Assembly (NCBI GenBank): GCA_034437275.1
Contig: DAOTUD010000119.1
Location: forward strand, 51,207-115,206
Length of the DNA stretch: 64,000 nucleotides
Source: TC-15 sp034437275
GTDB lineage: Bacteria > Chloroflexota > Anaerolineae > Aggregatilineales > Aggregatilineaceae
Direction: 5' to 3'
Shown piece by piece: positions 26,152 to 35,156 of this stretch. The notes under the pieces were generated by a model. That model had not been told where the DNA came from. It did not search any database and saw only the letters and a list, made by a program, of their open reading frames with translations. The translations under genes and the position numbers were made by a program. Within the stretch, counting starts at the first letter, position 1. The number at the start of each line of letters is the position of its first letter.

Positions 26152-27941
26152 CAGTCTGTGCCTCCGGCTAGCAGCGCAGCATACAGCTCGTTCGCGCGCT
26201 GTAAGGCGTCATGCGTGCCGCTGGCGGCGATCTGGCCCCGGTCCAGCACGATGATCTGGCCGGCAGCCGTGACGGTGTGCACGCGGTGCGCGATCACCAG
26301 CGCAGTCCGGCCCTGCATCAGGGTGCGCAGCGCGTCTTGCAGCCGGGCTTCGGTGTCCGGGTCGAGGTTGGACGTCGGCTCGTCCAGGATGAGCAGCGGC
26401 GCGTCTTTGAGGAACGCCCGCGCCAGCGCGATTCGCTGCGCCTGCCCGCCGCTGAGCCGTGCGCCACGCTCGCCGATGACGGTCGCGTAGCTGTCCGGCA
26501 GTGTGTCGATGAACACGGCGGCGTGGGCCTGTTCTGCCGCACGCACGACGTCCGCGTGCGGCGCGTCCGGGCGGCCCAGGCGGATGTTATCCGCCACGCT
26601 GGCATGGAACAGGTACGGCATCTGCGGCACCCACGCGATCTGAGTGCGCCATGCGTCGGGCGGGATGGCGCGCAGGTCGTGCCCGTCGACCGTGATTGTG
26701 CCGCCGCTGGGCGCGATGAAGCGCAGCAGCAGGTGCGTGATCGTCGTCTTGCCGGAGCCGCTGGGGCCGACCAGCGCTACATGCTGCCCCGGCGCAAGCG
26801 TGAAGCTGACGCCGTGCAGGGCGGGGCGGTCGTCGTCGCCGTTGTCGGCAGCACCGGGATAGGTGTAGTGTACGTCCTCGAAGCGGATGGTGGTAGGCGC
26901 ACGGTTTACCCCTCCCCTAAATCCCCTTCCTGTAAAGCGTACTGTTGGGGAACCGATTTTGCGCGGGTTTTTGCCCTCTCCGCGTGCGGCAGGCGTTTCC
27001 AGCACGGCGAAGATGCGGCGCGCGGCGGTTGCGCCGGACATCCCGGCGTGGAAACGCGTCCCAAGCTGGCGCAGCGGCAGGTAGAACTCCGGCGTGAGGA
27101 TCAGCACGAAGAACGCCTCCTCGAAGCTGATGTAATCGTGCAGCAGGCGCAGCCCGATCTGTACCGCGACCAGCGCCGTGCTGAGCGTCGAGAGCAGTTC
27201 CAGCGCCAGCGCCGATAGAAACGCGATGCGCAGCACGCTCATTGTCGTGTCGCGGAACTCGGCGCTGATGCGCGCAATCGTCGCGGCCTGCTCCCGCGAG
27301 CGCCCGAAGATTTTGAGCGTCGTCAGCCCTTGCAGCACGTCGAGGAAGTGCGCGCTCATGCGGCTGAGGGCGGTCCACTGGCGGCGGGCATGGGACTGGG
27401 CCACCGACCCGATCAGTACCATGAAGAACGGGATCAGCGGCGCGGTCAGCAGCAGCACCAGCCCAGACAGCGGGTCGATGGGCGCGATCAAGGCCAGCAT
27501 CGCCAGCGGAACCAGCGCCGAGAGGAACAACTGTGGCAAATACTGGCTGAAGTAGGCGTCCAGTTCTTCGATGCCGGTTGTGGCGGTGGTCGCCAGTTCA
27601 CCGCTGCGCTCGCGGCGGGTGTAGGCCGGGCCGAGCGCCAGCAGGTGCCGGAACAGGCGCGCGCGCAGGCTGTGCTTGATGTGCGCGGCGACGTGATGCG
27701 CTGCCGCCTCGCTGCCCCACACGAACCCGGCGCGCAGCACGCTGAGCATCACCAGCGCGACCAGCAGCCCGCGCACGTCCCGCAGCGTGTGCCCGTCCAG
27801 GAAGACGCGGCTCACCGTCTGGCTGAGGGCGTAGGCTTGCAGGACCAGCAGCACCCCGGCCCCCAGTCCGCACACCACCGCCAGCCCGAACGCAACACGG
27901 ACCGAGCACACCAGACGCAGCAAACGACGATCAAGGTTCAT
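26151..27941 (-). CDS. cydD: Thiol reductant ABC exporter subunit CydD with an in-frame repeat insertion
   Basis: The 596-residue half-transporter has a permease region of about 15-305 and an ATPase domain of about 350-590 with Walker A GPSGSGKTT (about 392-400), signature LSGGQAQRIALARA, Walker B LLILDEPTSNLD and H-loop VIAHRV. Between the domains, about residues 320-349 (GEGKNPRKIG, then RFTGRGFRGGVN) are unusual: Gly/Arg-rich and unlike the usual short linker. They are encoded by a copy of an interspersed repeat (26903-26990) also found at 36702-36807. The frame is kept, so the protein may still work. cydC follows with overlap. cydA and cydB lie upstream on the same strand beyond the HAD gene. 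Confidence 0.9.
   Translation of the reverse strand: MNLDRRLLRLVCSVRVAFGLAVVCGLGAGVLLVLQAYALSQTVSRVFLDGHTLRDVRGLLVALVMLSVLRAGFVWGSEAAAHHVAAHIKHSLRARLFRHLLALGPAYTRRERSGELATTATTGIEELDAYFSQYLPQLFLSALVPLAMLALIAPIDPLSGLVLLLTAPLIPFFMVLIGSVAQSHARRQWTALSRMSAHFLDVLQGLTTLKIFGRSREQAATIARISAEFRDTTMSVLRIAFLSALALELLSTLSTALVAVQIGLRLLHDYISFEEAFFVLILTPEFYLPLRQLGTRFHAGMSGATAARRIFAVLETPAARGEGKNPRKIGSPTVRFTGRGFRGGVNRAPTTIRFEDVHYTYPGAADNGDDDRPALHGVSFTLAPGQHVALVGPSGSGKTTITHLLLRFIAPSGGTITVDGHDLRAIPPDAWRTQIAWVPQMPYLFHASVADNIRLGRPDAPHADVVRAAEQAHAAVFIDTLPDSYATVIGERGARLSGGQAQRIALARAFLKDAPLLILDEPTSNLDPDTEARLQDALRTLMQGRTALVIAHRVHTVTAAGQIIVLDRGQIAASGTHDALQRANELYAALLAGGTD
26903..26990. repeat. Interspersed GC-rich repeat inside cydD
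   Basis: The plus strand reads GGTTTACCCCTCCCCTAAAT at one end and CCCTCTCCGCGTGCGG at the other. Both ends closely match the reverse complement of the element at 36702-36807 (GGTTTACCCCTCCCTAAAT and CCCTCTCCGCGCGCGG). The middle is diverged. It adds codons to cydD without a frameshift. Confidence 0.78.
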
Positions 27942-28024
27942 AGTGCTACACTTGTGAATATGGCCGGTAACGGGCAGAGTTTAGCAGGTTCGATGCTATA
28001 ATGGCGGCGGTAGAAGGAGGTAAC

Positions 28025-28666
28025 ATGCACTTTCGCTATGTGATCTGGGATTTTGACGGCACTTTGTTCGATACGTACCCGGCGCTGAATCGCGCCATCC
28101 GGCAGGCGGCGGCAGACCTCGACATTGCCCTCAACCAGGCGACGCTGGACGACATGCTGGCCGGGACGCTGTCGCGTACCGTGCAGGACCTTGTCACGCA
28201 GCACAGTCTCGACCTGGAGGCGTTTGTGGTGCGCATCCAGCACTACCGCCACCTCACTCCGCTCGACGAGCAGCCGCCGTTCCCCGGCGCAATCGACGTG
28301 CTGGAACGGGTCCAGGCGGCAGGGGGCCGCAATTATATGATCACGCACCGCGACCGCGCCTCGCTGACCGCGTTCCTCGACTGGCAGAACATCACCGGCC
28401 TGTTTGGCGACATCATCGACGCTGACCACGACTTCGCGCGTAAGCCGGACCCCGCCGCTTTCGTCGCGCTGCTGGAACGCCACGAGCTGCCGCGCGCGGC
28501 GGTGCTGGCGGTTGGGGATCGCAGCCTGGACGTGCTGGCCGCACACGCTGCCGGACTCCAGGCGTGCTGGTTTGGGGCCGGGCCGCCGCCGGACGATGTG
28601 CAGGCGGATTATGTAGCGCACGATTTCGACGATGTCGCGGCGGTGTTGGGTTTGCTGCCGGGGTAG
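28025..28666 (+). CDS. HAD-superfamily hydrolase (phosphoglycolate phosphatase-like)
   Basis: The 213-residue phosphatase has motif I DFDGTLFDT (nucleophile and acid Asp residues 9 and 11), a helical cap (about 18-90), motif II region ITHRDR (Thr/His in place of the usual S/T-N), a Lys in DFARKPDP and motif IV GDRSLD. It hydrolyses small phosphate esters in the cytosol; the substrate is unknown. The ATG at 28025 has GGAGGTAAC directly upstream, so it is preferred over 28001. It is on the strand opposite to the cyd genes, lying between cydB and cydD. Confidence 0.86.
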   Translation: MHFRYVIWDFDGTLFDTYPALNRAIRQAAADLDIALNQATLDDMLAGTLSRTVQDLVTQHSLDLEAFVVRIQHYRHLTPLDEQPPFPGAIDVLERVQAAGGRNYMITHRDRASLTAFLDWQNITGLFGDIIDADHDFARKPDPAAFVALLERHELPRAAVLAVGDRSLDVLAAHAAGLQACWFGAGPPPDDVQADYVAHDFDDVAAVLGLLPG

Positions 28667-28744
28667 GGCGGCAAGTTCGGCAGTTCATGTGCTGCCCGGC
28701 GTGCGCTTGCCCGGTGGGCATGGACTGCCAGGGATGCGACTGCA

Positions 28745-29755
28745 TCAATACTCGAGATGGCTGTCGGCGGTGATCCGCTTGCGGAAAATCCAATAGCTCC
28801 AGCCGAAGTAGATCAGCACAAACGGCAGCAGTACCAACGTCACGCCCGTCATCACTTGCAGCGCGGTCTCGCTGGCGGCGACTCCGTCGATGGACAGGTT
28901 GTTGGCCTCGTCGGTGCTGGATACCATCACGTTCGGGTACAGGAACCAGAAGAACGTCGCCACCGAGAGCACAATCGTCACGCCCATCAGCACGAAGCCC
29001 CAGCCAAACTGCCGTGTGCGGACGAAGTAGCCCACCGACAGCAGCGCCGCTGCCGACGCGACCGGCATCACGCCGGGGTTCACGCCGATTTTGTCGAAGA
29101 TGTCGATGTACAGGTAGTTGGCCGCAGCCAGCGCCACTGCAACGACCACCGTCGGATACCAGGCTTTTTCGGCGACCGCTTCGGCCCGCTGGCGGACTAC
29201 GCCGTTGGTCTTCAGGCTGAGGAAGATCGCGCCGTGCAGCACGAACACCGTCAGCGCGGCCAGCCCGCACACCAGCGTATAGCCGTTGAGCAGGTCGAAG
29301 AAATTACCGGTGAAGTGCATTTCACCGTCGATGGGCACGCCATTAACCAGGTTGCCGAAGGCCACGCCCCACAACAACGCCGGGACGGCACTCCCGAAGA
29401 AGATCGACCAGTCCCATACACTGCGCCAGCGTGGATCGTCGTGCTTGCTGCGGAACTCGAAGGCCACGCCGCGCACGATCAGCGCCAGCAGGATCACGAC
29501 CAGCGCCAGGTAAAAGCCGCTAAACATCGTCGCGTACCAGTCCGGGAAGGCAGCGAAGATCGCGCCGCCGGCGGTGATCATCCACACCTCGTTGGCGTCC
29601 CACATGGGGCCGATGGTGTTGATGATCTGGCGGCGTTCGTTGTCGTCTTTGCCCAGGAACGGCAGCAGCATCCCGACGCCGTAGTCAAAGCCTTCCAGAA
29701 AGAAAAAGCCGATAAACAACACAGAGATCAGTACAAACCACAGTTCTTCTAACAT
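28745..29755 (-). CDS. cydB: Cytochrome bd ubiquinol/menaquinol oxidase subunit II
   Basis: The 336-residue integral membrane protein has about eight or nine helices. The N-terminus (LWFVLISVLFIGFFFLEGFD) and the GPMWDANEVWMITAGGA segment (about 50-66) are characteristic of CydB, including the conserved Trp and Asp near the proton path. It pairs with CydA to reduce oxygen to water using quinol, with no proton pumping. It follows cydA by nine bases on the same strand. The frame ends at 28745, near a convergent HAD gene, with no strong terminator visible in the 78-base gap. Confidence 0.95.
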   Translation of the reverse strand: MLEELWFVLISVLFIGFFFLEGFDYGVGMLLPFLGKDDNERRQIINTIGPMWDANEVWMITAGGAIFAAFPDWYATMFSGFYLALVVILLALIVRGVAFEFRSKHDDPRWRSVWDWSIFFGSAVPALLWGVAFGNLVNGVPIDGEMHFTGNFFDLLNGYTLVCGLAALTVFVLHGAIFLSLKTNGVVRQRAEAVAEKAWYPTVVVAVALAAANYLYIDIFDKIGVNPGVMPVASAAALLSVGYFVRTRQFGWGFVLMGVTIVLSVATFFWFLYPNVMVSSTDEANNLSIDGVAASETALQVMTGVTLVLLPFVLIYFGWSYWIFRKRITADSHLEY

Positions 29756-29764
29756 GTCCCCCTC

Positions 29765-31168
29765 CTACGCGGTTGCGGTCGCGGGTGTGCTATCGCTGGA
29801 CTCGTCGGCGTCTTCGCTGTCCGGTCCCTGCTTACCGTATTTCATCAGCAAGAAGATGTCCGCTACCATCAGCACGCCGTAGATCGCCACAAAGACGACC
29901 AACGAGATGACCAGCATCCCGGTCGACACATTCGGCGACACGGCGTGCTCGATGCGCTGCAAGCCGAACACGATCCAGGGTTGGCGACCGACCTCGGTCA
30001 TCAGCCAGCCGGTGGTGTTGGCGATGTAGGGCAGGAGGATGGCGAAGGGCAGCACCCTGAGGAACCACTTTGATTCGGTGAAGCGGTTGCGCGTCACCAG
30101 GTACAGCGCATAGAACGCCAGCCCCAGCATCACGAACCCCGCGCCGACCATCGCCCGGAAGCTCCAATAGGTGAGCGCGACTGGCGGAATGTAGTTTTCC
30201 CCGGCTCCGTACTCGTTTTCGTACTGGTCTTGCAGGTCGTGGATACCTTGGACCTCGCCCTCAAATTTGTTGTAGGAGAGGAAGCTGAGCGCGCCAGGGA
30301 TGCGCAGCGACCAGAGTTCTTCGCGCTGGTCCAGGTCGCCGATGGTGATCAGCGACAGGCCCGCCGGGTCTTCGGTCTCGAACAGCCCTTCGGCGGCAGC
30401 CATCTTCATTGGCTGCGTCTCGACCATGTGCTGCGCCTGGGTGTGGCCCACCATGATCACCAGCACAATGCCGATCGCGCCGTAGAGCGTGCTCACGCGC
30501 ACCGAGCGCATGAAGAAGTCGGTGTTTTCGGTCTTGCGCAGCAGGTGCCACGCGCTGATCCCCAGCACGAAAAACGCGCCGGTGACCATCCCGGAGGTGA
30601 AGACGTGCGGGAACTGGACCAGCACGTTGGGGTTGGTCATCACATCCCAGAAATTGTCGAGCTGCACTTTTTGCACGATGCCATTTTCGACGACTTCGGT
30701 GTAGCCTTTGGGCTGCTGCATGAACGAGTTGGCGATCAAAATCCACAGCGCCGAGATGTTCGAGCCAAGCGCCACCAGCCAGGCCGCGGCCAGGTGCACC
30801 CGCTTGGACAGCTTGTCCCAGCCGAAGATCCACACGCCGATAAAGGTCGACTCCAGGAAGAAGGCCAGCAGCGCCTCGATGGCCAGCGGTGCCCCGAAGA
30901 TGTCGCCCATGAAGCGCGAATATTCCGACCAGTTCATGCCGAATTGAAATTCCAACACGATCCCGGTCACCACGCCCATCGCAAAGTTGATGATAAACAG
31001 CTTGCCCCAAAACTTGGTCATGCGGCGATAGAGGGGGTTGTTGGTGCGCACATAGATCGTTTCCATGATCGCGACCAGGATCGACAGCCCCAGCGTGAGG
31101 GGCACAAAAAAGAAATGGTAGATCGTAGTGGCGGCGAATTGTAATCGCGCCAGGTCGAGTGCATCCAT
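29765..31168 (-). CDS. cydA: Cytochrome bd oxidase subunit I
   Basis: The 467-residue subunit carries the hemes. The N-terminal His18 (ATTIYHFFF) is the heme d/b595 ligand type, and FQFGMNWSEYSRFMGDIFG is the strongly conserved segment that includes the Glu/Arg pair. The quinol-binding Q-loop region (about 245-325, with GDLDQREELWSLRIPG) is of the short type, as in non-enterobacterial bd oxidases. GRQPWIVFG is the usual late motif. AGGAGGT precedes the ATG. It is the first gene of the minus-strand cyd cluster, and the 234-base divergent gap ahead of it would hold its promoter; I could not fix one with confidence. Confidence 0.95.
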   Translation of the reverse strand: MDALDLARLQFAATTIYHFFFVPLTLGLSILVAIMETIYVRTNNPLYRRMTKFWGKLFIINFAMGVVTGIVLEFQFGMNWSEYSRFMGDIFGAPLAIEALLAFFLESTFIGVWIFGWDKLSKRVHLAAAWLVALGSNISALWILIANSFMQQPKGYTEVVENGIVQKVQLDNFWDVMTNPNVLVQFPHVFTSGMVTGAFFVLGISAWHLLRKTENTDFFMRSVRVSTLYGAIGIVLVIMVGHTQAQHMVETQPMKMAAAEGLFETEDPAGLSLITIGDLDQREELWSLRIPGALSFLSYNKFEGEVQGIHDLQDQYENEYGAGENYIPPVALTYWSFRAMVGAGFVMLGLAFYALYLVTRNRFTESKWFLRVLPFAILLPYIANTTGWLMTEVGRQPWIVFGLQRIEHAVSPNVSTGMLVISLVVFVAIYGVLMVADIFLLMKYGKQGPDSEDADESSDSTPATATA

Positions 31169-31339
31169 ACGTTACCTCCTGGTGAAAGAACTGCGCGTAA
31201 TTCAGTTTACCGTGAATACTATCTGGCATTCATGTGACAAAAACCACCAAGTGAGGGCGACAAGAAGCATTAATTTTTTGGTTCCAAAGTATTTGATGTG
31301 CTACGAACGCGATCTTTCCTCCCGAATTTTGGGGTACAG
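31169..31339. other. Divergent leader region of cydA and the HEAT gene
   Basis: An AT-richer gap between two divergent genes. On the minus strand it holds AGGAGGT for cydA; I found no box pair with convincing -35/-10 spacing for cydA itself. Confidence 0.5.
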
Positions 31340-31368
31340 TTCACCTTATACATCAGATAGGGTATAGT
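31340..31368 (+). promoter_or_regulatory. Putative promoter of the HEAT-repeat gene
   Basis: TTCACC (31340-31345), a 17-base spacer and TATAGT (31363-31368) lie 35 bases before the ATG. It lies in the divergent cydA/HEAT gap (31169-31402). Confidence 0.5.
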
Positions 31369-31402
31369 TAAAGACAACGAGAAACGGACAGGGAGATAAA
31401 CC

Positions 31403-32365
31403 ATGAAACTCGATGTGTTGATCAGCGGCCTCAACAATCCCCAGCCGGCGGTCCGTTTGGATGTGGTGCGGGTATTGGGCATGTTGGACGAAACGCGCGC
31501 GCTCGAACCCCTTCGGCAGTGCTACAAGGTGGAGTCCGAAGCTGCCGTGCGCAGTGCGATCGCCTGGGCGGGCAAGCGCCTGTACGGGGCCAAGCAAGCC
31601 GGTTATTCGACGGTCGAAGAGTTGTTCCAGTTCTTCGGTGTGTACCGGGAGATCGAGAACATGCCGGATGACGCCACCGAAGCTGAATTGATGCAGGAAA
31701 TGCAGCGTAAGTTGGATGCCGACATATTGCAGATGAAACAACGCTCCAACCGCAAGCAGCTTGGGATGGCGGCGGCTGCCGGGCTGGCCGGCTACGCGAT
31801 GGGCGGCGTGATGATGGGGACGCGCATGACGTCCGATGCGCTGTCGGTCGGGGCGGGGATGGCGTCCTCGAGCATGGAGGGCCGCCCGCAGATCGGCACC
31901 CAGCGCACGCCGGCGACGGCACCATCCAACGCCGAGATCGGCGTGTGGGTCAAGCGATTGCGCGAGAGCAAAAACCCTGCCCAGCGCGAGCAGGCTGCAA
32001 TTGAACTCGGCCAACTCAACAACCCTGCCGCGCTGCCCTACCTGGCGGCGGCGTTTGTCGGCGATCCGTCGCCGCAGGTGCAGCAAGCCGCGCAGCGCTT
32101 CGGCAAGCAGTTGTACTGGAGCGCGATCTACTGGGACATGGAGCAGACCGGCGAACTCCAGCGCGAGATCGAGCGCCGGGCGGTGGCGTTGGGCAAGAAC
32201 ATCGCCAAGCCGCCGGCTCGTCCGCCGGGGAGCGCGGATGCTGCCGACGACACGAACACCTTTTCGGCGGGCGCACAGCCTGCGCCGGACCAACCCGATC
32301 CGGAAGACGTGCGCGAGATTCTGCGCCAGGCCAAAGCGGCGCGCAAGAAGCGCAAGGGGCGCTGA
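31403..32365 (+). CDS. HEAT-repeat domain protein with central Gly/Met-rich segment
   Basis: The 320-residue protein has HEAT-like helical pairs at the N-terminus (LISGLNNPQPAVRLDVVRVL, about 6-40) and again at about 180-240 (REQAAIELGQLNNPAALPYL). A central hydrophobic Gly/Met-rich stretch (about 112-140, GMAAAAGLAGYAMGGVMMG) separates them; it resembles a glycine-zipper membrane segment. The C-terminus is charged (KAARKKRKG). HEAT repeats usually mediate protein contacts; no enzyme motif is visible. GGGAG precedes the ATG. It may share a transcript with mtnA, 106 bases downstream. Confidence 0.78.
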   Translation: MKLDVLISGLNNPQPAVRLDVVRVLGMLDETRALEPLRQCYKVESEAAVRSAIAWAGKRLYGAKQAGYSTVEELFQFFGVYREIENMPDDATEAELMQEMQRKLDADILQMKQRSNRKQLGMAAAAGLAGYAMGGVMMGTRMTSDALSVGAGMASSSMEGRPQIGTQRTPATAPSNAEIGVWVKRLRESKNPAQREQAAIELGQLNNPAALPYLAAAFVGDPSPQVQQAAQRFGKQLYWSAIYWDMEQTGELQREIERRAVALGKNIAKPPARPPGSADAADDTNTFSAGAQPAPDQPDPEDVREILRQAKAARKKRKGR

Positions 32366-32471
32366 GGGCGGCGGCGTATGGGCCAGTGTTTGATGCTGTG
32401 AGACAGGACGGGTTAGACTTAGCGATGAAAAAGATAATACGGCTGTTATTTAGGCAAGGGAAAAAAGAGGA

Positions 32472-33539
32472 ATGCGGACTGTAGAATGGACTGACAAAAA
32501 CCGCGTGCGGATGGTCGACCAGCGGGAGATCCCCTGGCGCTTGGCGTTTGTGGAATACGACGATTACCGGGACGTGGCGCAGGCGATCTCGGACATGGTG
32601 GTGCGCGGCGCGCCGGCAATTGGCGTGTCGGCGGCGTTTGGCATGGCGCTGGCCGCGCGGCAGTCACCGGCGATGGATGTCGGCAGCCTGCTGGAGTTCC
32701 TGGAAGTTGCCGCGGTGATCCTGAAGAAGGCGCGGCCCACTGCCGTTAACCTGGCGTGGGCGGTCGATCACATGATGAACGTGGCGCGGGACGAGCGCTT
32801 CGACCGGGCGGACGATGTCCGCGCTGGGCTGCTGGCTGAGGCGCAGCGCATGGCGGATGCCGACGTGGCGACCAACAAGCAGATGGCCGCGCACGGTGCC
32901 ACCCTGATCAACGATGGTGCTACCGTTCTGCATCACTGCAACACCGGGATGCTGGCGACGGTGGATTATGGCACCGCGCTGGGCGTGATCCGCATGGCGC
33001 ACGAGCAGGGGAAGAACATTCATGTGCTGCTCGACGAGACGCGGCCCCGGCTGCAAGGTTCGCGGCTCAGCGCGTGGGAGTGCGAGGAACTGGGCATCCC
33101 CTACGACATCATCCCCGATACGGCGGCTGGGTTCTACATGCGGCGCGGCGAAATCGATCTGGTGCTGTTCGGGGCGGATCGTGTGGCGGCCAACGGCGAC
33201 GTGGTGAACAAGATCGGCTCGTACCAGATCGCGGTCCTGGCGCGCGAGAATCACATCCCGTGCTATTCGGTGTTCCCCACCTCCACCGCCGACCTGACTA
33301 AAGCCGCTGGCGACGACATCCCCATCGAGGAGCGGGACCTCGACGAGGTGCGCGCGCCGTACGGCTGCGCGATTGTGCCGGACGACTACAACGCCCGCAA
33401 CCCGGCCTTCGACGTCACGCCGCAGAAGTACCTGTCCGGGCTGGTCACGGAGCAGGGGATCGTGCTGCCGCCGTTCGAGGAGAACCTGGCCCAGGTGGTC
33501 GCGCAGGCGCGGCAGGCCATGCAGCAACCAGGAGATTGA
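32472..33539 (+). CDS. mtnA: S-methyl-5-thioribose-1-phosphate isomerase
   Basis: The 355-residue enzyme isomerises methylthioribose 1-phosphate to methylthioribulose 1-phosphate in methionine salvage. RGAPAIGVSAAFG lies near 45-57, the catalytic Cys is in HHCNTGML, and the catalytic Asp is in FGADRVAANGDVVNKIG (about 235-251). It belongs to the eIF2B-related fold. The rest of the salvage pathway (mtnK, mtnP) is not in the window, but ahcY and a likely adenosine kinase lie 6-8 kb downstream on the same strand. A GAGGA ribosome site and a downstream terminator bracket it. Confidence 0.93.
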   Translation: MRTVEWTDKNRVRMVDQREIPWRLAFVEYDDYRDVAQAISDMVVRGAPAIGVSAAFGMALAARQSPAMDVGSLLEFLEVAAVILKKARPTAVNLAWAVDHMMNVARDERFDRADDVRAGLLAEAQRMADADVATNKQMAAHGATLINDGATVLHHCNTGMLATVDYGTALGVIRMAHEQGKNIHVLLDETRPRLQGSRLSAWECEELGIPYDIIPDTAAGFYMRRGEIDLVLFGADRVAANGDVVNKIGSYQIAVLARENHIPCYSVFPTSTADLTKAAGDDIPIEERDLDEVRAPYGCAIVPDDYNARNPAFDVTPQKYLSGLVTEQGIVLPPFEENLAQVVAQARQAMQQPGD

Positions 33540-33561
33540 GGGATCGACTAAACGAATCACG

Positions 33562-33585
33562 AGGGCGCATAGCGCGCCTTTTTTT
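33562..33585 (+). terminator. Rho-independent terminator after mtnA
   Basis: The stem GGCGC/GCGCC (33564-33568 with 33574-33578), extended by a G-U and an A-T pair, is followed by seven T residues. It lies just before the end of the convergent Mrr-like gene. Confidence 0.8.
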
Positions 33586-33587
33586 GA

Positions 33588-35156
33588 TCATTTTGCCGGC
33601 ATCTCGATCTTGGCGTGATAGCCGTATTCCTCCAGGAGATCAATCAGATTTTCTCCATCAATGAGTTCTATTGGTTTATCTGCTGCAAATTCACGCGATG
33701 CTGCTCCAAATCTGCTGGTAGTTACAATAAGGCCTTTTGAGGCTCCTTCATCGTGCATGACACCATAGAGTGCTCGAACAGTGTCAACGTTAACCATATT
33801 ATTACTGTAGAGTTTTGCCTGGATGACGAATTTTCCACCTTTAATTGGATCCTCGTCAAAAGCAATTACATCGACTCCACCATCACGGGTTGGTGGAGTG
33901 GTTTCTGTTTTAAGTCCCATTTTTGAAAACAGATCAGCGATCAAGCTTTCAAATTCTACAGGACTCAAATCTAGCAAGTTGATCCGACTATCGACATTAT
34001 GTACAAAGCGGCCATTGGTCATAACCAGTTCGACAAATGGTTTGACCGGAGCTAGTTCTTGATATGAAGGACTGATCCGGGCTTGTAGATGTTTGAGACA
34101 TTCTGTATTCTCAATACGGCTCAAGTCAATTTTGCTAAACTCTTCTCTTGTCACCTGGACACTTACCAGGCAAACTCGAGTGTCTTGGCCTGTAGATTTA
34201 TCGATAGTATTTATCATGCCATTGAACACTACTTGCTTTAAGGCATATATCCGATTCTCCTCATTCGCGTAATGGGAAAGTGGTTTTCGGAATTTTGGAA
34301 ACCAGGGTGAGATCCGATCTGCTTCGAAAAGCTCATGTAATGTTCTTAGTGCTATTGCAGCTATCACATCTTCATAGAGAGCTTTCATGTTTTCTTGATC
34401 GGTTTTGGTCAGCGGTTTTTCTTTTATCTCATCCCGTGTTTTGATGTACCGATATTCTTTGAATGTTGGCATAATAGCATCGTATTTTGGCAGGTCATAT
34501 TCTAGAATCAGCTCGCCAGTTTTTTCTTTATATGAAAGTTTAACTTTGATCGGTGGAAACGATCGGGGGTAGGGCGATTGTGTCAAAGCAGCTTCAAAAT
34601 AGCGTGTAACCGCTTTGGCTTTTTTGGCGACCAAGTCGTCGTAAAATTGCTGCTTAGCCTCCTGATGGATTTTGACTGCTTGTTTATGGGCGCGCACCTG
34701 TTGATTATATTGTTGACGAGCTTGTTCGAAAGCGGCTACTGCTTGTTTGTACTGGTTTTGTATCGTCGCTGCGGTTTGGAGTCGTTTGGTTTTCCCCAAC
34801 CCTGTCAACTTCTCGATTGGACCTGGTTTTGGAATACGTGCTTGAAATGCGTCTCGGTCAGGTGGAATGGGTTGAGTAGGCGGTGGTGGTATTGTGATGG
34901 GAGCCAGCGATCGGTCAATTAACTGATAGAAATCTGTAGTCTTTTTTAGTCCAACGTCAAGGATCGTTTCTAAAGCATGGATGCGTCCTCGTAGTTCTTG
35001 ATTTCGATCATCAACCCGTTTTTGCTGTTGCTCTTGATGTCTGCGTTTGGCTTCTTTTTCTTCTTTACGTCGTCTTTTTTCAGCTTCGCGTTGTTGCGCT
35101 TTTAGCTCTTTTTCGCGCTGTTTTTCCAATTGGGAGTATGATTGCTGCTTAGCCAT
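33588..35156 (-). CDS. Mrr-type restriction endonuclease-like protein with coiled-coil N-terminus
   Basis: The 522-residue protein starts with a highly charged Lys/Glu/Arg/Gln stretch (about 1-60), a Pro-rich linker (about 85-115) and a second helical region. The C-terminal 120 residues are an Mrr-like nuclease: LSPVEFESLIADLFSKMG, then RDGGVDVIAFDED (catalytic Asp), then KFVIQAKLY (the Q-x-K metal-site motif), and a later ALYGVMHDEGASKGLIVTT. Mrr proteins cut modified foreign DNA. By hand count a sample line here is about 43% GC, against 68% for a line in the next gene. No methyltransferase or second restriction subunit is adjacent. The middle region (about 200-390) is unrecognised. Confidence 0.82.
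   Translation of the reverse strand: MAKQQSYSQLEKQREKELKAQQREAEKRRRKEEKEAKRRHQEQQQKRVDDRNQELRGRIHALETILDVGLKKTTDFYQLIDRSLAPITIPPPPTQPIPPDRDAFQARIPKPGPIEKLTGLGKTKRLQTAATIQNQYKQAVAAFEQARQQYNQQVRAHKQAVKIHQEAKQQFYDDLVAKKAKAVTRYFEAALTQSPYPRSFPPIKVKLSYKEKTGELILEYDLPKYDAIMPTFKEYRYIKTRDEIKEKPLTKTDQENMKALYEDVIAAIALRTLHELFEADRISPWFPKFRKPLSHYANEENRIYALKQVVFNGMINTIDKSTGQDTRVCLVSVQVTREEFSKIDLSRIENTECLKHLQARISPSYQELAPVKPFVELVMTNGRFVHNVDSRINLLDLSPVEFESLIADLFSKMGLKTETTPPTRDGGVDVIAFDEDPIKGGKFVIQAKLYSNNMVNVDTVRALYGVMHDEGASKGLIVTTSRFGAASREFAADKPIELIDGENLIDLLEEYGYHAKIEMPAK

Noticed and set aside
24433..26490. 685-residue plus-strand frame opposite cydC/cydD
   Set aside because: It is an Arg/Gln/His-rich shadow; CydC and CydD motifs are clear on the other strand.
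28667..28744. Terminator between the HAD gene and cydB
   Set aside because: Only short, imperfect GC-rich pairings are present and there is no T tract on either strand.
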